Notes under the pieces: model-generated
What the model saw: the letters and a program-made list of their open reading frames with translations, nothing else
The model's database searches: none
Told to the model about the DNA's origin: nothing
Made by a program: the position numbers and the translations under genes
Source: a virus
Virus record (IMG/VR): IMGVR_UViG_3300023184_000244
Coordinates: 1 to 42,015 of that record
DNA length: 42,015 bases
Strand: one strand, 5' to 3'
Shown: positions 23,031-31,054 of the stretch, in pieces
Layout of the letters: each line of letters opens with the position of its first letter
Numbering within the stretch: position 1 is the stretch's first letter

Positions 23031-24662
23031 TCAGAAGTACTGGCGCTTGCCCACGTAATCGGCTGCAAAAAAGGCAGGATCAACTGCGTAACTTTGTTGA
23101 TCCCAAAAGCCGCTATCGGTCATGACCACTGCATCACTGGACCGCTTGCTTGAGGCCATCTCGCGCCAATCGAACATGGCAACGCCATCCATGCGCAGCA
23201 CATTGCCATGCTTGGTGAGTTGCTCGAGTGCCAGGCTTCGGTCGGCAAGCGAAGACCCAAGTCCCCTTTGGAGTCGGTCGCTTAATCGCAGCCCATCGGT
23301 TCGCAAGCCGCCTGTGGCGCGCATCAACGCATCGTTCACACCGAGGGTGTCAACCGTCAAGCGACGCTCTAAAAATCGTACCGATGCATTAACGATTGAA
23401 ACACTCTCGAATGCTTGACGGTGCAGTTCACGCCGATACGCCTCGCTCAGTATGGCTTGCTCTGGGGCTTTCTTGGTACTTTCAAGCCCGACGCGATCAG
23501 ACGCAAAACTTGCATCAGCGACAAGTTTTGATGGGCTTTGCGCTATGTGATCGGCAATCGATGCTCGCTCATAAAACTCACGGATAAATCCAATCGATCG
23601 AATCAGCGTATCGACAAGTCCGAATGTTTCGTGAGAGCCCTTTGTCGCAGACTTAAGTGCCCTATCCTGCAAAGCAATCCCGTCTGTCGCTTGCTTTGCA
23701 AAGCCTAGCTCGCTGCGATCACGGGCTTGCAAAGCATTTTGCTTCGTTTTACTTGATTCTTTAAGCGCCAGATCGTTAACGAGGCTGCCATCGAGAAGTC
23801 TGCGATCAAAGGCAAGCGTCACCTGTTCAAGGCCTTGAAGTACTTCAAGGAGCGGCTTTGTAAACCTTCCTTGACTTTGGTCATCGAGCCGCGCGCCATC
23901 GACTCTTTGCTGATCGAGTGCAAGCTTGATCGCAACGCGCAACGTTGCCCAATCCTGAAATAGTCGTGTGAAACCCACGGAGCGCACAAGGCTCTCGTTC
24001 ACAGCCACAAGGTGCTGAACCTGCTTAAAAAAAGCAACTTCCTGATCGTCCTCAGCAGATGAGGCACCGTCCGTATCGTCCGTGACCGCAAGCCGATCGG
24101 CTAAAAGCTTGGTCAGTGCGAAAACCGCTTCAGCATTGATGCGTGGGGCTTCTGCGATGGACTTGCGAAAATCATCGCAAAGTCGATCGATAGCTCGCGC
24201 TAAGTCTTTTGAATCTTTTCCCGTGTGTTTGGCTTCGTGGTCGAGCAGTCGTACGACTTCAACAAGTGGCCTTTCAAGCGCAAAATAGGCCCAACTTGCA
24301 AGGGATGGGTGTTCGCTCAGTGCTCGCTCAAACGCAAGCCATGCATCGTCAGAAAAGATGGCTTGATCGACTGACTGCTTATCAAAGTTGCGCGTTGGGT
24401 GATCAGCCATGACGGCTTGATCGCTCCCATAACGCTCTAAAAGCCAAAGGGCGTGCTCCATCGCCCTGGTCTCGTCAACATCTGGCCTTTGCAGTTTGCG
24501 GCTTACATGATCGTCAAAATCGACAGTTTCATCACGAAAAAGCGCCAGGATAAACTGCCCTACTTCTTGGGTGAGCTGCCATAGCGATGCACGCACCTCG
24601 ACAGCCATCGCAGTACTTTCATAGGCAGCCTTGATCGCTTGCCAGGCTGCATGCAGCTTCAC
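23031..24662 (-). CDS. Phage structural protein with degenerate Asp/Leu repeats (543 aa)
   Basis: I do not recognise a named family. The 543-residue sequence is a series of degenerate repeats of roughly 15-25 residues, each with an Asp-containing turn and a Leu/Arg helix (VNDALMRATGGLRTDGLRLS, DRLQRGLGSSLADRSLALEQ). The C terminus is aromatic (AVDPAFFAADYVGKRQYF). A regular helical repeat and a place between a baseplate-like gene and the fibres suggest a rod or hub part of the tail. It begins with GTG at 24662, overlapping the previous stop as GTGA. Confidence 0.65.
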   Translation of the reverse strand: MKLHAAWQAIKAAYESTAMAVEVRASLWQLTQEVGQFILALFRDETVDFDDHVSRKLQRPDVDETRAMEHALWLLERYGSDQAVMADHPTRNFDKQSVDQAIFSDDAWLAFERALSEHPSLASWAYFALERPLVEVVRLLDHEAKHTGKDSKDLARAIDRLCDDFRKSIAEAPRINAEAVFALTKLLADRLAVTDDTDGASSAEDDQEVAFFKQVQHLVAVNESLVRSVGFTRLFQDWATLRVAIKLALDQQRVDGARLDDQSQGRFTKPLLEVLQGLEQVTLAFDRRLLDGSLVNDLALKESSKTKQNALQARDRSELGFAKQATDGIALQDRALKSATKGSHETFGLVDTLIRSIGFIREFYERASIADHIAQSPSKLVADASFASDRVGLESTKKAPEQAILSEAYRRELHRQAFESVSIVNASVRFLERRLTVDTLGVNDALMRATGGLRTDGLRLSDRLQRGLGSSLADRSLALEQLTKHGNVLRMDGVAMFDWREMASSKRSSDAVVMTDSGFWDQQSYAVDPAFFAADYVGKRQYF

Positions 24663-24997
24663 CCCAAGTCCTCGCGAAGCTTAAAGCGCATGAGTTCAAA
24701 GACGGTTTGCCGAAATCCTGTGGAAGGATTCACCACTTCAAGCTCAGCTTCATACTCACCCGCTTCCCGATCCCAGTCGCCTGGCCGAAAAATAGCAATG
24801 GCTTGCCCCGTCGATGCAAACTCAGGGTTGATGTAAAGCGGCAAGCTAAAGGCAAGCGTCTCTTCACCCACTTGTCTCACATGCATGAAGGCCTGTGCAC
24901 CGGTGAGATCAATTGGCTCACCCGTACTTGCATCGGTCAAGCTACAACGGATCTGTGGGCCCGTGTCGCCTTGCACGATCTTGATGCGCTCGGCCAT
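24659..24997 (-). CDS. Phage baseplate-like small protein (112 aa)
   Basis: 112 residues, beta-rich. The N-terminal pattern (KIVQGDTGPQIRCSLTDAST, then GEPIDLTGA) is that of the N-terminal domain of BppU-like upper baseplate proteins, which bind the tail hub. It is followed by strands (AIAIFRPGDWDREAGEYEAE). It lacks the long C-terminal fibre of full BppU, so it may serve as an adaptor. The stop overlaps the start of the next gene (GTGA), indicating coupling. Confidence 0.65.
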   Translation of the reverse strand: MAERIKIVQGDTGPQIRCSLTDASTGEPIDLTGAQAFMHVRQVGEETLAFSLPLYINPEFASTGQAIAIFRPGDWDREAGEYEAELEVVNPSTGFRQTVFELMRFKLREDLG

Positions 24998-25009
24998 AAC
25001 GAAAGATCG

Positions 25010-25696
25010 TTAGGTCTGTTGCTGATTAGGGTTACCGGCAGCATTTGGCGCAACGGCAACGGTCGCTTTAATTTCAATACCAAGCGCATTGGCAAAGGCT
25101 GCATAGCGCGCCTGTGCGCGTGCTTCATTGCCTGCGTATTGGCTATCTTTGGTATAGGCCCGATAAAGCACATAGTCTTGCAGAGCGTTGCTATAAATAT
25201 CAGGTACGCTGATATTGCCTGTCACGGCAGCAAAATCAGTGCCTGCAGCAGGCTCTGTGATATCGGTGGGAAGTGCTGAGTACACCAAATCCACTGCGGC
25301 GCCTGAGGCGGCAGCAGGCGGGTAGACGTAAAACACTTTGGGGTCGCGCGGATCAAACATAAAGTGCACGATCTCATTCACCCCTGAGAGGTTGTGCCAA
25401 CCTGGTGATTGCGCATCGAGAATCTCCCGAGCACACATACGAATAGCGCGCTTATTGCCTGCGCTATTACGAACCACATCAATGAGCTTGGCACCATTGG
25501 CAGGCAAGCTTTGTTTGGTGCCTGATGCCAAACTCACACTGGCGTTTGTCACCATCGCATCGGGCCTATGCACGATGATCTCGCGCTGACCGTCGTTCAG
25601 ATAGCGCACAAGCTCTGCCACAGGCCAGCGGATTGAGGTGGTGTCTTGAAGCGTCTCCACCACGCGTCGGATAAGGGCTTGGGCTGCGATGCTCAT
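25010..25696 (-). CDS. Phage adaptor / head-tail connector protein (228 aa)
   Basis: 228 residues of the podovirus adaptor type: an N-terminal helical bundle (IRRVVETLQDTTSIRWPVAE, then LVRYLNDGQREIIVHRPDA) and a beta part (FDPRDPKVFYVYPPAAASG). The end is a long helix (ALQDYVLYRAYTKDSQYAGN). These proteins assemble as a ring below the portal and attach the tail. It follows a related-looking 206-residue protein and precedes the baseplate-like gene, as expected for a head-completion module. Confidence 0.75.
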   Translation of the reverse strand: MSIAAQALIRRVVETLQDTTSIRWPVAELVRYLNDGQREIIVHRPDAMVTNASVSLASGTKQSLPANGAKLIDVVRNSAGNKRAIRMCAREILDAQSPGWHNLSGVNEIVHFMFDPRDPKVFYVYPPAAASGAAVDLVYSALPTDITEPAAGTDFAAVTGNISVPDIYSNALQDYVLYRAYTKDSQYAGNEARAQARYAAFANALGIEIKATVAVAPNAAGNPNQQQT

Positions 25697-25717
25697 CTTC
25701 TGATCCCTAGGCTGTCA

Positions 25718-26338
25718 CTAGCACCAACCCACAGCAGCCCGCGGCATTTGGCCAAGCGGTCCTTGAAAGCTTTGGGTTTGTTCACGTCCAATAGCTTCCT
25801 CAAAGGCTTGAAGTGCTTCTTTGGCAGCTTGTGCGTTATAAAAAGGACCTGGTACACGCAATAAGCGATGTAAGGCACCTGCCACGATCGGTTCACGGTA
25901 GAACGTGGCGTGAAGATCAGGCAGGCCTTTGGCATCTTGTGAAACCGTAATGACCACTTGAATCTCAAGCTTTGTCTTTGCGGGTTGGGCCAGCAACACG
26001 CTCACGGTGCTGCGATCGGTACTGATCAGTGCGCGTTCACGCATCGTTTGGCTTTGCGTCTCAGGGTTCTTGCCCAAAAGACGAAAGGCAGCAACTGGTA
26101 ACTCATGACCGTTTAGTGTTGCCTTTTGGATCGTGACGATATCGGTGTCTTCAGGTGGTTCAAGCTCGTAGGTCTGAAGACTTCCTGCCATCGTGATCGG
26201 TTCAAGCCAAACCGTCCATGCTTTGGTTCTGCGAAAAAAGTCTGTAGCCGAGCGGCATAGCGCCTGGTCTAAGAGCGGATTGGGGCAACCCGGCACGTGG
26301 TGCGCCACATCGCTGTGAAAATCAGACCAGATCGCCAC
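25718..26338 (-). CDS. Phage tail/adaptor-type protein (206 aa)
   Basis: 206 residues with a similar architecture to the next gene: N-terminal helices (CPNPLLDQALCRSATDFFRR), a beta middle (QTYELEPPEDTDIVTIQKAT) and a C-terminal helix (NAQAAKEALQAFEEAIGREQ). Probably another ring of the head-tail connector or a tail tubular protein. The 5' end overlaps the 26322 gene by 17 bases. Confidence 0.65.
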   Translation of the reverse strand: MAIWSDFHSDVAHHVPGCPNPLLDQALCRSATDFFRRTKAWTVWLEPITMAGSLQTYELEPPEDTDIVTIQKATLNGHELPVAAFRLLGKNPETQSQTMRERALISTDRSTVSVLLAQPAKTKLEIQVVITVSQDAKGLPDLHATFYREPIVAGALHRLLRVPGPFYNAQAAKEALQAFEEAIGREQTQSFQGPLGQMPRAAVGWC

Positions 26339-26591
26339 TTGGGTGATCCTCTGACGCTAAGGCTAGCGAAGGCTTAGTTGCTTTGACCCGTAACTTGCGA
26401 TCGGGCTCTGCACCCGCATCAAGTACCCGATAAGCACCGGTCTTAAGAAGCGTCTGAATCAGTGCCGAATCTGCAATCTCGCAGACTAAAGCGCCTGCAC
26501 CATCAGCTTGAAAGACAAACGCTTCGCCGGCACTTGAGCGAACGCGTACCGTGCCGTCACGGCGCGCTTCGATGGTGGTCATCAGACGCAT
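26322..26591 (-). CDS. Small phage protein (89 aa), unknown
   Basis: 89 residues, short beta-rich sequence (TIEARRDGTVRVRSSAGEAF) with no motif I can name. It lies between the decoration-like protein and the connector genes and overlaps the next gene by 17 bases, so it belongs to the head operon. The internal Met at residue 4 is an alternative start. Confidence 0.55.
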   Translation of the reverse strand: MRLMTTIEARRDGTVRVRSSAGEAFVFQADGAGALVCEIADSALIQTLLKTGAYRVLDAGAEPDRKLRVKATKPSLALASEDHPSGDLV

Positions 26592-26618
26592 GGCTTGGGC
26601 TAAGCCGCAGATCGGTAA

Positions 26619-27065
26619 CTAGGCTGCTTTATAAAAAAGCGTCATACCGATCTGACCGGCTTGCTTGGTTGCTGCAGCAGCCGTGACCTTAAGCCCCAAT
26701 AGCCGATCACTTGGGGTGGGGGTAAGTCGCATCATCGCTGCCGATGCCATCGCTTGGGCACCTGCCACTTGCCCGACGGTGACACCGCTTGCAAAGCTCA
26801 CCTGCAAATCAGTCTGAGTTGCATTAAGTAGCCCGATTGACATCGTAAGTGTCGGCGTGGCATGAGCATCAAGATCATCGGCATCGATGGTCAGCCCCAC
26901 AGGTATGCAACCGGCTGGCAAGATACCCACGGCACCCACATCATTGAGATCAAGATCACTTGGGGTGAGGTCAATGGCATAACGCACCGCCACCACTTCA
27001 GCACCTGCGGGAAAGACCGTGGGCTTATAGCCAAGCAGATAATCGTTGGTGTGTTGAAAACTCAT
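26619..27065 (-). CDS. Capsid-adjacent protein, possible decoration protein (148 aa)
   Basis: 148 residues directly after the major capsid gene, with 38 bases between. Composition and length fit a capsid decoration or stabilisation protein: short loops, Thr/Ala-rich strands (LTIDADDLDAHATPTLTMSI) and no catalytic motif. The identity rests on position only. The short gap before it contains imperfect CGGTTATCG repeats. Confidence 0.55.
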   Translation of the reverse strand: MSFQHTNDYLLGYKPTVFPAGAEVVAVRYAIDLTPSDLDLNDVGAVGILPAGCIPVGLTIDADDLDAHATPTLTMSIGLLNATQTDLQVSFASGVTVGQVAGAQAMASAAMMRLTPTPSDRLLGLKVTAAAATKQAGQIGMTLFYKAA

Positions 27066-27103
27066 GGTTATCGCGTCCTTTATTCCCGGTTATCGGTTCT
27101 CGG

Positions 27104-28222
27104 TTATCGATTCGCTGCTGCGGTATCGAGTGAGAAAAGCCCAAAGTCCTGTGCCCCTACCCCATCGTGGGTGAAGGTGACTTTTTTGATCCCAAAAATA
27201 GAACTTGTGGTGATCACAACCTTATCGCCGATATCGCGCGTTTCCTCATGCCAATCAAAGCGCATGTTGGTGCCAGGCGAGCCAAAGGCAACGACCGCTG
27301 CTTGTGAACCCATAAAGAGTGCGCGCGCCGCTTCAACGTTGCCTGCAGCACCGGCATTAGCAAACCGGATCACATTGCGGTGGCTGTGCAAAATCACACC
27401 GCGATACATCCCCAAGGAGCCCTTAAAGAGTGGATTGTTTTTCCCCTCGGCTGCAGCAGCAGCCTTTTGGATATCAAGCCACTGACCGGTTTGCACATTG
27501 GCTCTTAGGTCATCTTCTTGAAAGGTATGCATCACGCACACAAAGGTCTCATGGCCATCGATCTTGCAAGGCTGCAAGACTGGGATATTGGTTGCACCCC
27601 CGCCTTGGCTATCGGCTTTGGTCTTTGCCCGATCAATAAGTCTCAGATCAAAGGTGTCAGCACTATCAAGATTGGCAAAGCTTGTGGCATCACCCCCATA
27701 AAGTGCATGCTGAGCATCAGGAGAAACAAGGCCATTGTTTGCCCGCCCCGTGTAGCCCAAAGGCAAAAGAAAGTTGGGGTTCACGCCCCGCGCACCAGAA
27801 AGATAAATGAAGAGCAACTCATCCATCAGCCTTGCCCACCAGCTTGATTGCTGGCGCTTGGCTTTTTCACGCAAATCGTGAAGCGTGCGCTTGCGCGTCA
27901 TACGCCCACCGGTATTGACTCCGCAGCGTGCCTGATCGATGTAAATCGTATCGGTATAAAACTTTTGCCCTTCTTCTTTACCCTCAAGAATGTCTTCACC
28001 TTCAACGGGTGCCATCTTGAGTTCGGCAAGTAAGTCGTAGCTGATTTGCTCACCGGCATCCGATTCAAGATCGGTGAGAATCTGAATCGGTACTTCGGAC
28101 TCAGCACCGCGCGCCATAAAGCGTTGGTTAAAGTAACTCTTATGCGATGTGTCGTAGGCCAGCATCCCTGACCACTTCTTTATCGCTTTGGCGTCATTAA
28201 CGCCAATGATCGTTCGCGCCAT
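27104..28222 (-). CDS. Major capsid protein, N4-gp56 family
   Basis: The start is the ATG at 28222 (MARTIIGVNDAKAIKKWSGM), preceded by GGGGAG at 6 bases, rather than the longer frame to 28252. The 372 residues show features of N4 gp56-type capsid proteins: an N-terminal helix with KKWSGMLAYDTSHKSYFNQR, RMTRKRTLHDLREKAKRQQS in the middle, VMHTFQEDDLRAN and RFDWHEETRDIGDKVVITTS near the end. It forms the icosahedral shell (HK97-type fold). It opens the longest block, reading on to 14426, behind motif site 28307-28317. Confidence 0.88.
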   Translation of the reverse strand: MARTIIGVNDAKAIKKWSGMLAYDTSHKSYFNQRFMARGAESEVPIQILTDLESDAGEQISYDLLAELKMAPVEGEDILEGKEEGQKFYTDTIYIDQARCGVNTGGRMTRKRTLHDLREKAKRQQSSWWARLMDELLFIYLSGARGVNPNFLLPLGYTGRANNGLVSPDAQHALYGGDATSFANLDSADTFDLRLIDRAKTKADSQGGGATNIPVLQPCKIDGHETFVCVMHTFQEDDLRANVQTGQWLDIQKAAAAAEGKNNPLFKGSLGMYRGVILHSHRNVIRFANAGAAGNVEAARALFMGSQAAVVAFGSPGTNMRFDWHEETRDIGDKVVITTSSIFGIKKVTFTHDGVGAQDFGLFSLDTAAANR

Positions 28223-28306
28223 GCTTACTCCCCGTATAAGGCGGCTGATCAATGCTTCATGAGCACCTCTTGCGCTTCATGAATCTCTGACTCTGGGAAG
28301 TAAGCC

Positions 28307-28317
28307 TGCCATGCTTG
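28307..28317 (-). promoter_or_regulatory. Late-region motif copy 3 (CAAGCATGGCA)
   Basis: An exact copy, 84 bases upstream of the major capsid start and reading toward it. The capsid gene has its own good ribosome binding site, so this leader would be about 80 bases if transcription starts just after the motif. A forward-strand cargo gene (28396) lies behind it. Confidence 0.6.
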
Positions 28318-28395
28318 GCGGGGCTGTAAACGGTAGGGCAAAGCTAAACAAAACCCGGCTAAGTTCCGCCGACTTTTAGCGCCGTTAACTACCCC

Positions 28396-28596
28396 ATGGA
28401 TGATTTCACTGATGCTTTGATGGTTGCACTACACGCGGGTGCTGACGATCCCGAACGCAGCACCATGGGCTCGCGCATGAAATCGCTCGTGGGTGAACTC
28501 ACTGACAAAGCCGCATCGAAGACAAAAAAGGCCACCGCTGCAAAAGAGCTTGCCAAGCTGCGTGAAGCCTATCGACAGCGCTTACTGAAAACCTAG
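28396..28596 (+). CDS. Small basic forward-strand protein (66 aa), unknown
   Basis: 66 residues, starting MDDFTDALMVALHAGADDPE and ending in a Lys/Arg/Ala-rich helix (ASKTKKATAAKELAKLREAY). It is probably all helical and could bind nucleic acid or protein. It is alone on the forward strand between the capsid block and HigA. No good ribosome binding site or promoter is visible. This is a plausible moron, but the evidence is thin. Confidence 0.5.
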   Translation: MDDFTDALMVALHAGADDPERSTMGSRMKSLVGELTDKAASKTKKATAAKELAKLREAYRQRLLKT

Positions 28597-28651
28597 TCTG
28601 GTCATGAGGGCTGCTGCCCGTCCGGTCGCGTGAGGGGTTTGACCGCGATCA

Positions 28652-28951
28652 CTAAGCGATCAAGAGCGGGCACCTTTGGATGGTAGCTAGCTGCTTGCGA
28701 AGCGCCGCCTTAGCCACGGCTGTGTCATAGGCGACCTGCCCCCGCAACCACCAACCGTCGCTCAGTCCAAAGTAGCGACAAAGCCGAAGGTCCGTGTCGG
28801 CTGTGATTGCGCGCTTACCAGAAACAATCTCGCCGATCCGCTGGGCTGGCACGCCGATATCCTTTGCGAGGCGGTACTTCGTAAGACCCAGCGGCTTGAG
28901 AAACTCTTCTTCAAGCATTTCGCCGGGCGATACAGGTAGAACAGTACGCAT
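28652..28951 (-). CDS. higA: HigA-type antitoxin
   Basis: 99 residues. The N-terminal half is a helix-turn-helix of the HigA/XRE type (KPLGLTKYRLAKDIGVPAQR, IGEIVSGKRAITADTDLRLC, RYFGLSDGWWLRGQ). Antitoxins of this family bind and neutralise the HigB RNase and repress their own operon. It follows the toxin gene by 13 bases, the typical higBA order with the toxin first. Confidence 0.9.
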   Translation of the reverse strand: MRTVLPVSPGEMLEEEFLKPLGLTKYRLAKDIGVPAQRIGEIVSGKRAITADTDLRLCRYFGLSDGWWLRGQVAYDTAVAKAALRKQLATIQRCPLLIA

Positions 28952-28964
28952 AACTTCTCTTCCT

Positions 28965-29246
28965 TCAGTGATAGTCGACGATCTCTACGTTCGCAGCCCC
29001 ATCCGATGTCCAGACGAAACAAACACGCCATTGCCCATTGATACGGATGCTGTGCTGACCCTTGCGATCATCTTTGAGCGCTTCAAGTCCATTGCCAGGC
29101 GGTACCTTCAGATCCTCAAGGACGGTGGACCAGTCCAGCTGCGCCAGCTTGCGAAGGGCAGAACGCTCAATGTTTACCCATCGTCTGACGCGTTTACCCT
29201 CAAAGAGTGCCTGGGTGTCTTTGCACTTGAAGCTTTTGATAGTCAC
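28965..29246 (-). CDS. higB: HigB-type toxin (RelE superfamily)
   Basis: 93 residues with the RelE/HigB fold outline (FEGKRVRRWVNIERSALRKL; GLEALKDDRKGQHSIRINGQ; WRVCFVWTSDGAANVEIVDY). Conserved Arg, Lys and Trp in the C-terminal strands are as in mRNA-cleaving HigB toxins. The start is a GTG at 29246 just behind a strong promoter (29255-29283). It lies inside the capsid gene cluster, between the scaffold-like and major capsid genes, an unusual place for a toxin pair. Confidence 0.9.
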   Translation of the reverse strand: MTIKSFKCKDTQALFEGKRVRRWVNIERSALRKLAQLDWSTVLEDLKVPPGNGLEALKDDRKGQHSIRINGQWRVCFVWTSDGAANVEIVDYH

Positions 29247-29254
29247 GGTAAGCG

Positions 29255-29283
29255 ATAATAACGCCGTGCGTTTATAGTGTCAA
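29255..29283 (-). promoter_or_regulatory. Near-consensus sigma70 promoter of higBA
   Basis: On the minus strand, TTGACA (29278-29283) and TATTAT (29255-29260) are separated by exactly 17 bases, ending 8 bases before the GTG of higB. This is the best sigma70 promoter I find in the phage region. It suggests the pair is expressed in the lysogen independently of the late genes. Transcription would start almost at the start codon, so the mRNA may be nearly leaderless. Confidence 0.75.
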
Positions 29284-29511
29284 CGAAGCTGATCGCCACG
29301 GGCATGCCCAGTACGACTTACCCTTTGAGCGAAGCTGCCCGCATAATGTTCACAGGGGTTGCGCCACCGGCCTTGATGCAAAGTCACCCCTTTAATCCGC
29401 TCTTTATGATCCATGTCATGGCAGCCATTGAACCAAGTGCCTGACTAACAAAAAACCGATTCGCCCACGCCTAATTCGATGAGTTAGCTGGGCGTTCTAA
29501 GAAATCCCTCA

Positions 29512-30525
29512 TCACGCCGCCCGCAAAAAACGCTCCCGCTCAGTCGAACTCATACGAGCGATCGCCTGCTCATAGGCCAAACCCTCGAGGGCCAACACGT
29601 CAGCAAATTCGCCATCGACATCGCCTGGCCCATCCCCGCCCGGAATCATTGCCAGGGTCTTGGGGGCGATATCTAAGGGTGGCTTACGATCAGGCGGCTT
29701 ACGATCGGCAGGCTTAACGGGCGGCTTGGCTGCGGAATCGCTATCCGTCGTTTGATCGGCTGGTGTCTTGGTAGCAATGCCATGCAAAGCCAACACCCGC
29801 TTGTGAGCCTCGGTTAAAAACCATGCCATCGACTGATGGGCATATTCGCTGCGCGCAGCAAGACTGCGCACAAACCCGTCCAAATCAGATGCCTTCTCGG
29901 CGTCTTTTCGATAATCAATGCCGCCTGCGGCACCATCGAGTTTTGCTGTGTCTGACATGAATTCATTGACGGCGTGCACCCAGAGTTGCTCAGCCGTCTG
30001 GGCATTCATCTCTTGGCTGATTTCAGCCTTGGTTTTGGCAATTGTCAATTGCTCGCGCTGAACGAGAAGTTCACTGCGCGCTTGCTCAAACTCATCGAAC
30101 TCGATCTCGCCTGCTTTAAATTGCTGCTTGAGGCTTAGTTCCTTGTCTGCCAGCGCTTTGACTTGCGCATCAAAATCATCAGGCAACTTAGCGTCGTAGC
30201 GCGGAACAGGCTGGGGTCTCACATCGACTGAAGTAAGCGTCTGAACCGTCCTGGCGGCCAATGATTCTGAAGTTATATCGTTCTTTGTTTCAGTCGCATC
30301 AGTAGCGATCACCTCGTCGCTGCTCTTAGTCTCTACATCGTTGGGCTCAGTTGTTGGAGCAGCGCTTTTTGATGGGGTGTGCAAATCTTCCGATGCTTTG
30401 GTTGGTTCATCGGCTAAACCCGATGTATCGTCACTTAGGGTCGCCTCAGCATCATCGGTCGCTTGCATGGCAGCGCGTTCTTCTTGGGTGAGTGTTGCCA
30501 TCAGGCCTTCATCGAGCGTACTCAT
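29512..30525 (-). CDS. Scaffold / capsid assembly protein (337 aa)
   Basis: I place the start at the ATG at 30525 (MSTLDEGLMATLTQEERAAM), with GAGGA 8 bases ahead; the frame to 30606 reads through motif copy 4. The protein is acidic and Asp/Glu/Thr/Ser-rich in the first third. It has a central coiled coil (LADKELSLKQQFKAGEIEFD, SELLVQREQLTIAKTKAEIS) and a Pro/Lys-rich linker (PPVKPADRKPPDRKPPLDIA) near the C terminus. That charge pattern and its place just upstream of the capsid gene are those of phage scaffolding proteins, which shape the procapsid and then leave. The higBA pair is inserted between this gene and the capsid gene. Confidence 0.75.
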   Translation of the reverse strand: MSTLDEGLMATLTQEERAAMQATDDAEATLSDDTSGLADEPTKASEDLHTPSKSAAPTTEPNDVETKSSDEVIATDATETKNDITSESLAARTVQTLTSVDVRPQPVPRYDAKLPDDFDAQVKALADKELSLKQQFKAGEIEFDEFEQARSELLVQREQLTIAKTKAEISQEMNAQTAEQLWVHAVNEFMSDTAKLDGAAGGIDYRKDAEKASDLDGFVRSLAARSEYAHQSMAWFLTEAHKRVLALHGIATKTPADQTTDSDSAAKPPVKPADRKPPDRKPPLDIAPKTLAMIPGGDGPGDVDGEFADVLALEGLAYEQAIARMSSTERERFLRAA

Positions 30526-30562
30526 GCGCGCATCCTCAGGGGTTGATTCATACCCGGCAAGG

Positions 30563-30573
30563 TGCCATGCTTG
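30563..30573 (-). promoter_or_regulatory. Late-region motif copy 4 (CAAGCATGGCA)
   Basis: An exact copy, 37 bases upstream of the scaffold-like gene's ATG. A perfect 8-bp hairpin (30587-30611) lies just upstream, as also seen at copy 2. Confidence 0.6.
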
Positions 30574-30586
30574 GTCTGCATGTACC

Positions 30587-30611
30587 CTCGCTTGTTGCGC
30601 GAGCAAGCGAG
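30587..30611 (-). terminator. Perfect 8-bp hairpin upstream of motif copy 4
   Basis: CTCGCTTG (30587-30594) and CAAGCGAG (30604-30611) pair fully with a 9-base loop. There is no T-run. Its place between blocks suggests a terminator or insulator; it could instead be an operator for the adjacent forward gene at 30642. Confidence 0.4.
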
Positions 30612-30641
30612 CGTTCCCCGAGAACTTCCCGATCTGCAGCC

Positions 30642-30971
30642 ATGACCATGCCGATAAATATCGATCAGTTGAGCATTGAAGAGCTCGTGGCGCTTAATCA
30701 CCGTGTGATTGCGCGCATCAAATTGCTTGAACAACGCGGCACGATGAATTCCATGGTGAAGTTCAATGTGGGAAGCCGCGTAAGCTTTGATCCCGATGGC
30801 AGCATACGCACCGGCACGCTCATTAAGTTCAACCCCAAGACGGTTGTGGTACTCACCGACGATGGCCAGCGATGGAAAGTCTCACCGCACTTCTTGCGCC
30901 ATCTTGTTGAAAACCAAACGACAACCAACGTAACGCCCATGCGCCGAGTCGATCGAGATCGGAGTGACTAA
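30642..30971 (+). CDS. Forward-strand protein with SH3-like C terminus (109 aa), unknown
   Basis: I choose the ATG at 30642 (MTMPINIDQLSIEELVALNH); the longer frame from 30492 overlaps the scaffold-like gene and looks non-coding. The N terminus is a short helical hairpin (ELVALNHRVIARIKLLEQ). Residues about 40-95 look like a small SH3/KOW-like barrel (VKFNVGSRVSFDPDGSIRTG, TLIKFNPKTVVVLTDDGQRW). Such domains bind RNA, DNA or protein. It is the first of two forward genes between lysis and scaffold blocks, and may be a regulator or host-takeover factor. No named function can be given. Confidence 0.65.
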   Translation: MTMPINIDQLSIEELVALNHRVIARIKLLEQRGTMNSMVKFNVGSRVSFDPDGSIRTGTLIKFNPKTVVVLTDDGQRWKVSPHFLRHLVENQTTTNVTPMRRVDRDRSD

Positions 30972-31054
30972 GGAATTAAGCCATGCGCCATACGATGAAA
31001 GATCCTAGTGTTCGGTTGAATGCTCCAGCTTTCAAGGCGCTTTGAGCAAGTGCG

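Noticed and set aside
27066-27103. CGGTTATCG repeats after the capsid gene
   Set aside because: Two or three short imperfect direct repeats in a 38-base gap; too little to call a regulatory array.
29247-29511. Search for a gene between higB and the scaffold-like gene
   Set aside because: 265 bases with only the higBA promoter at one end; no frame of convincing composition.
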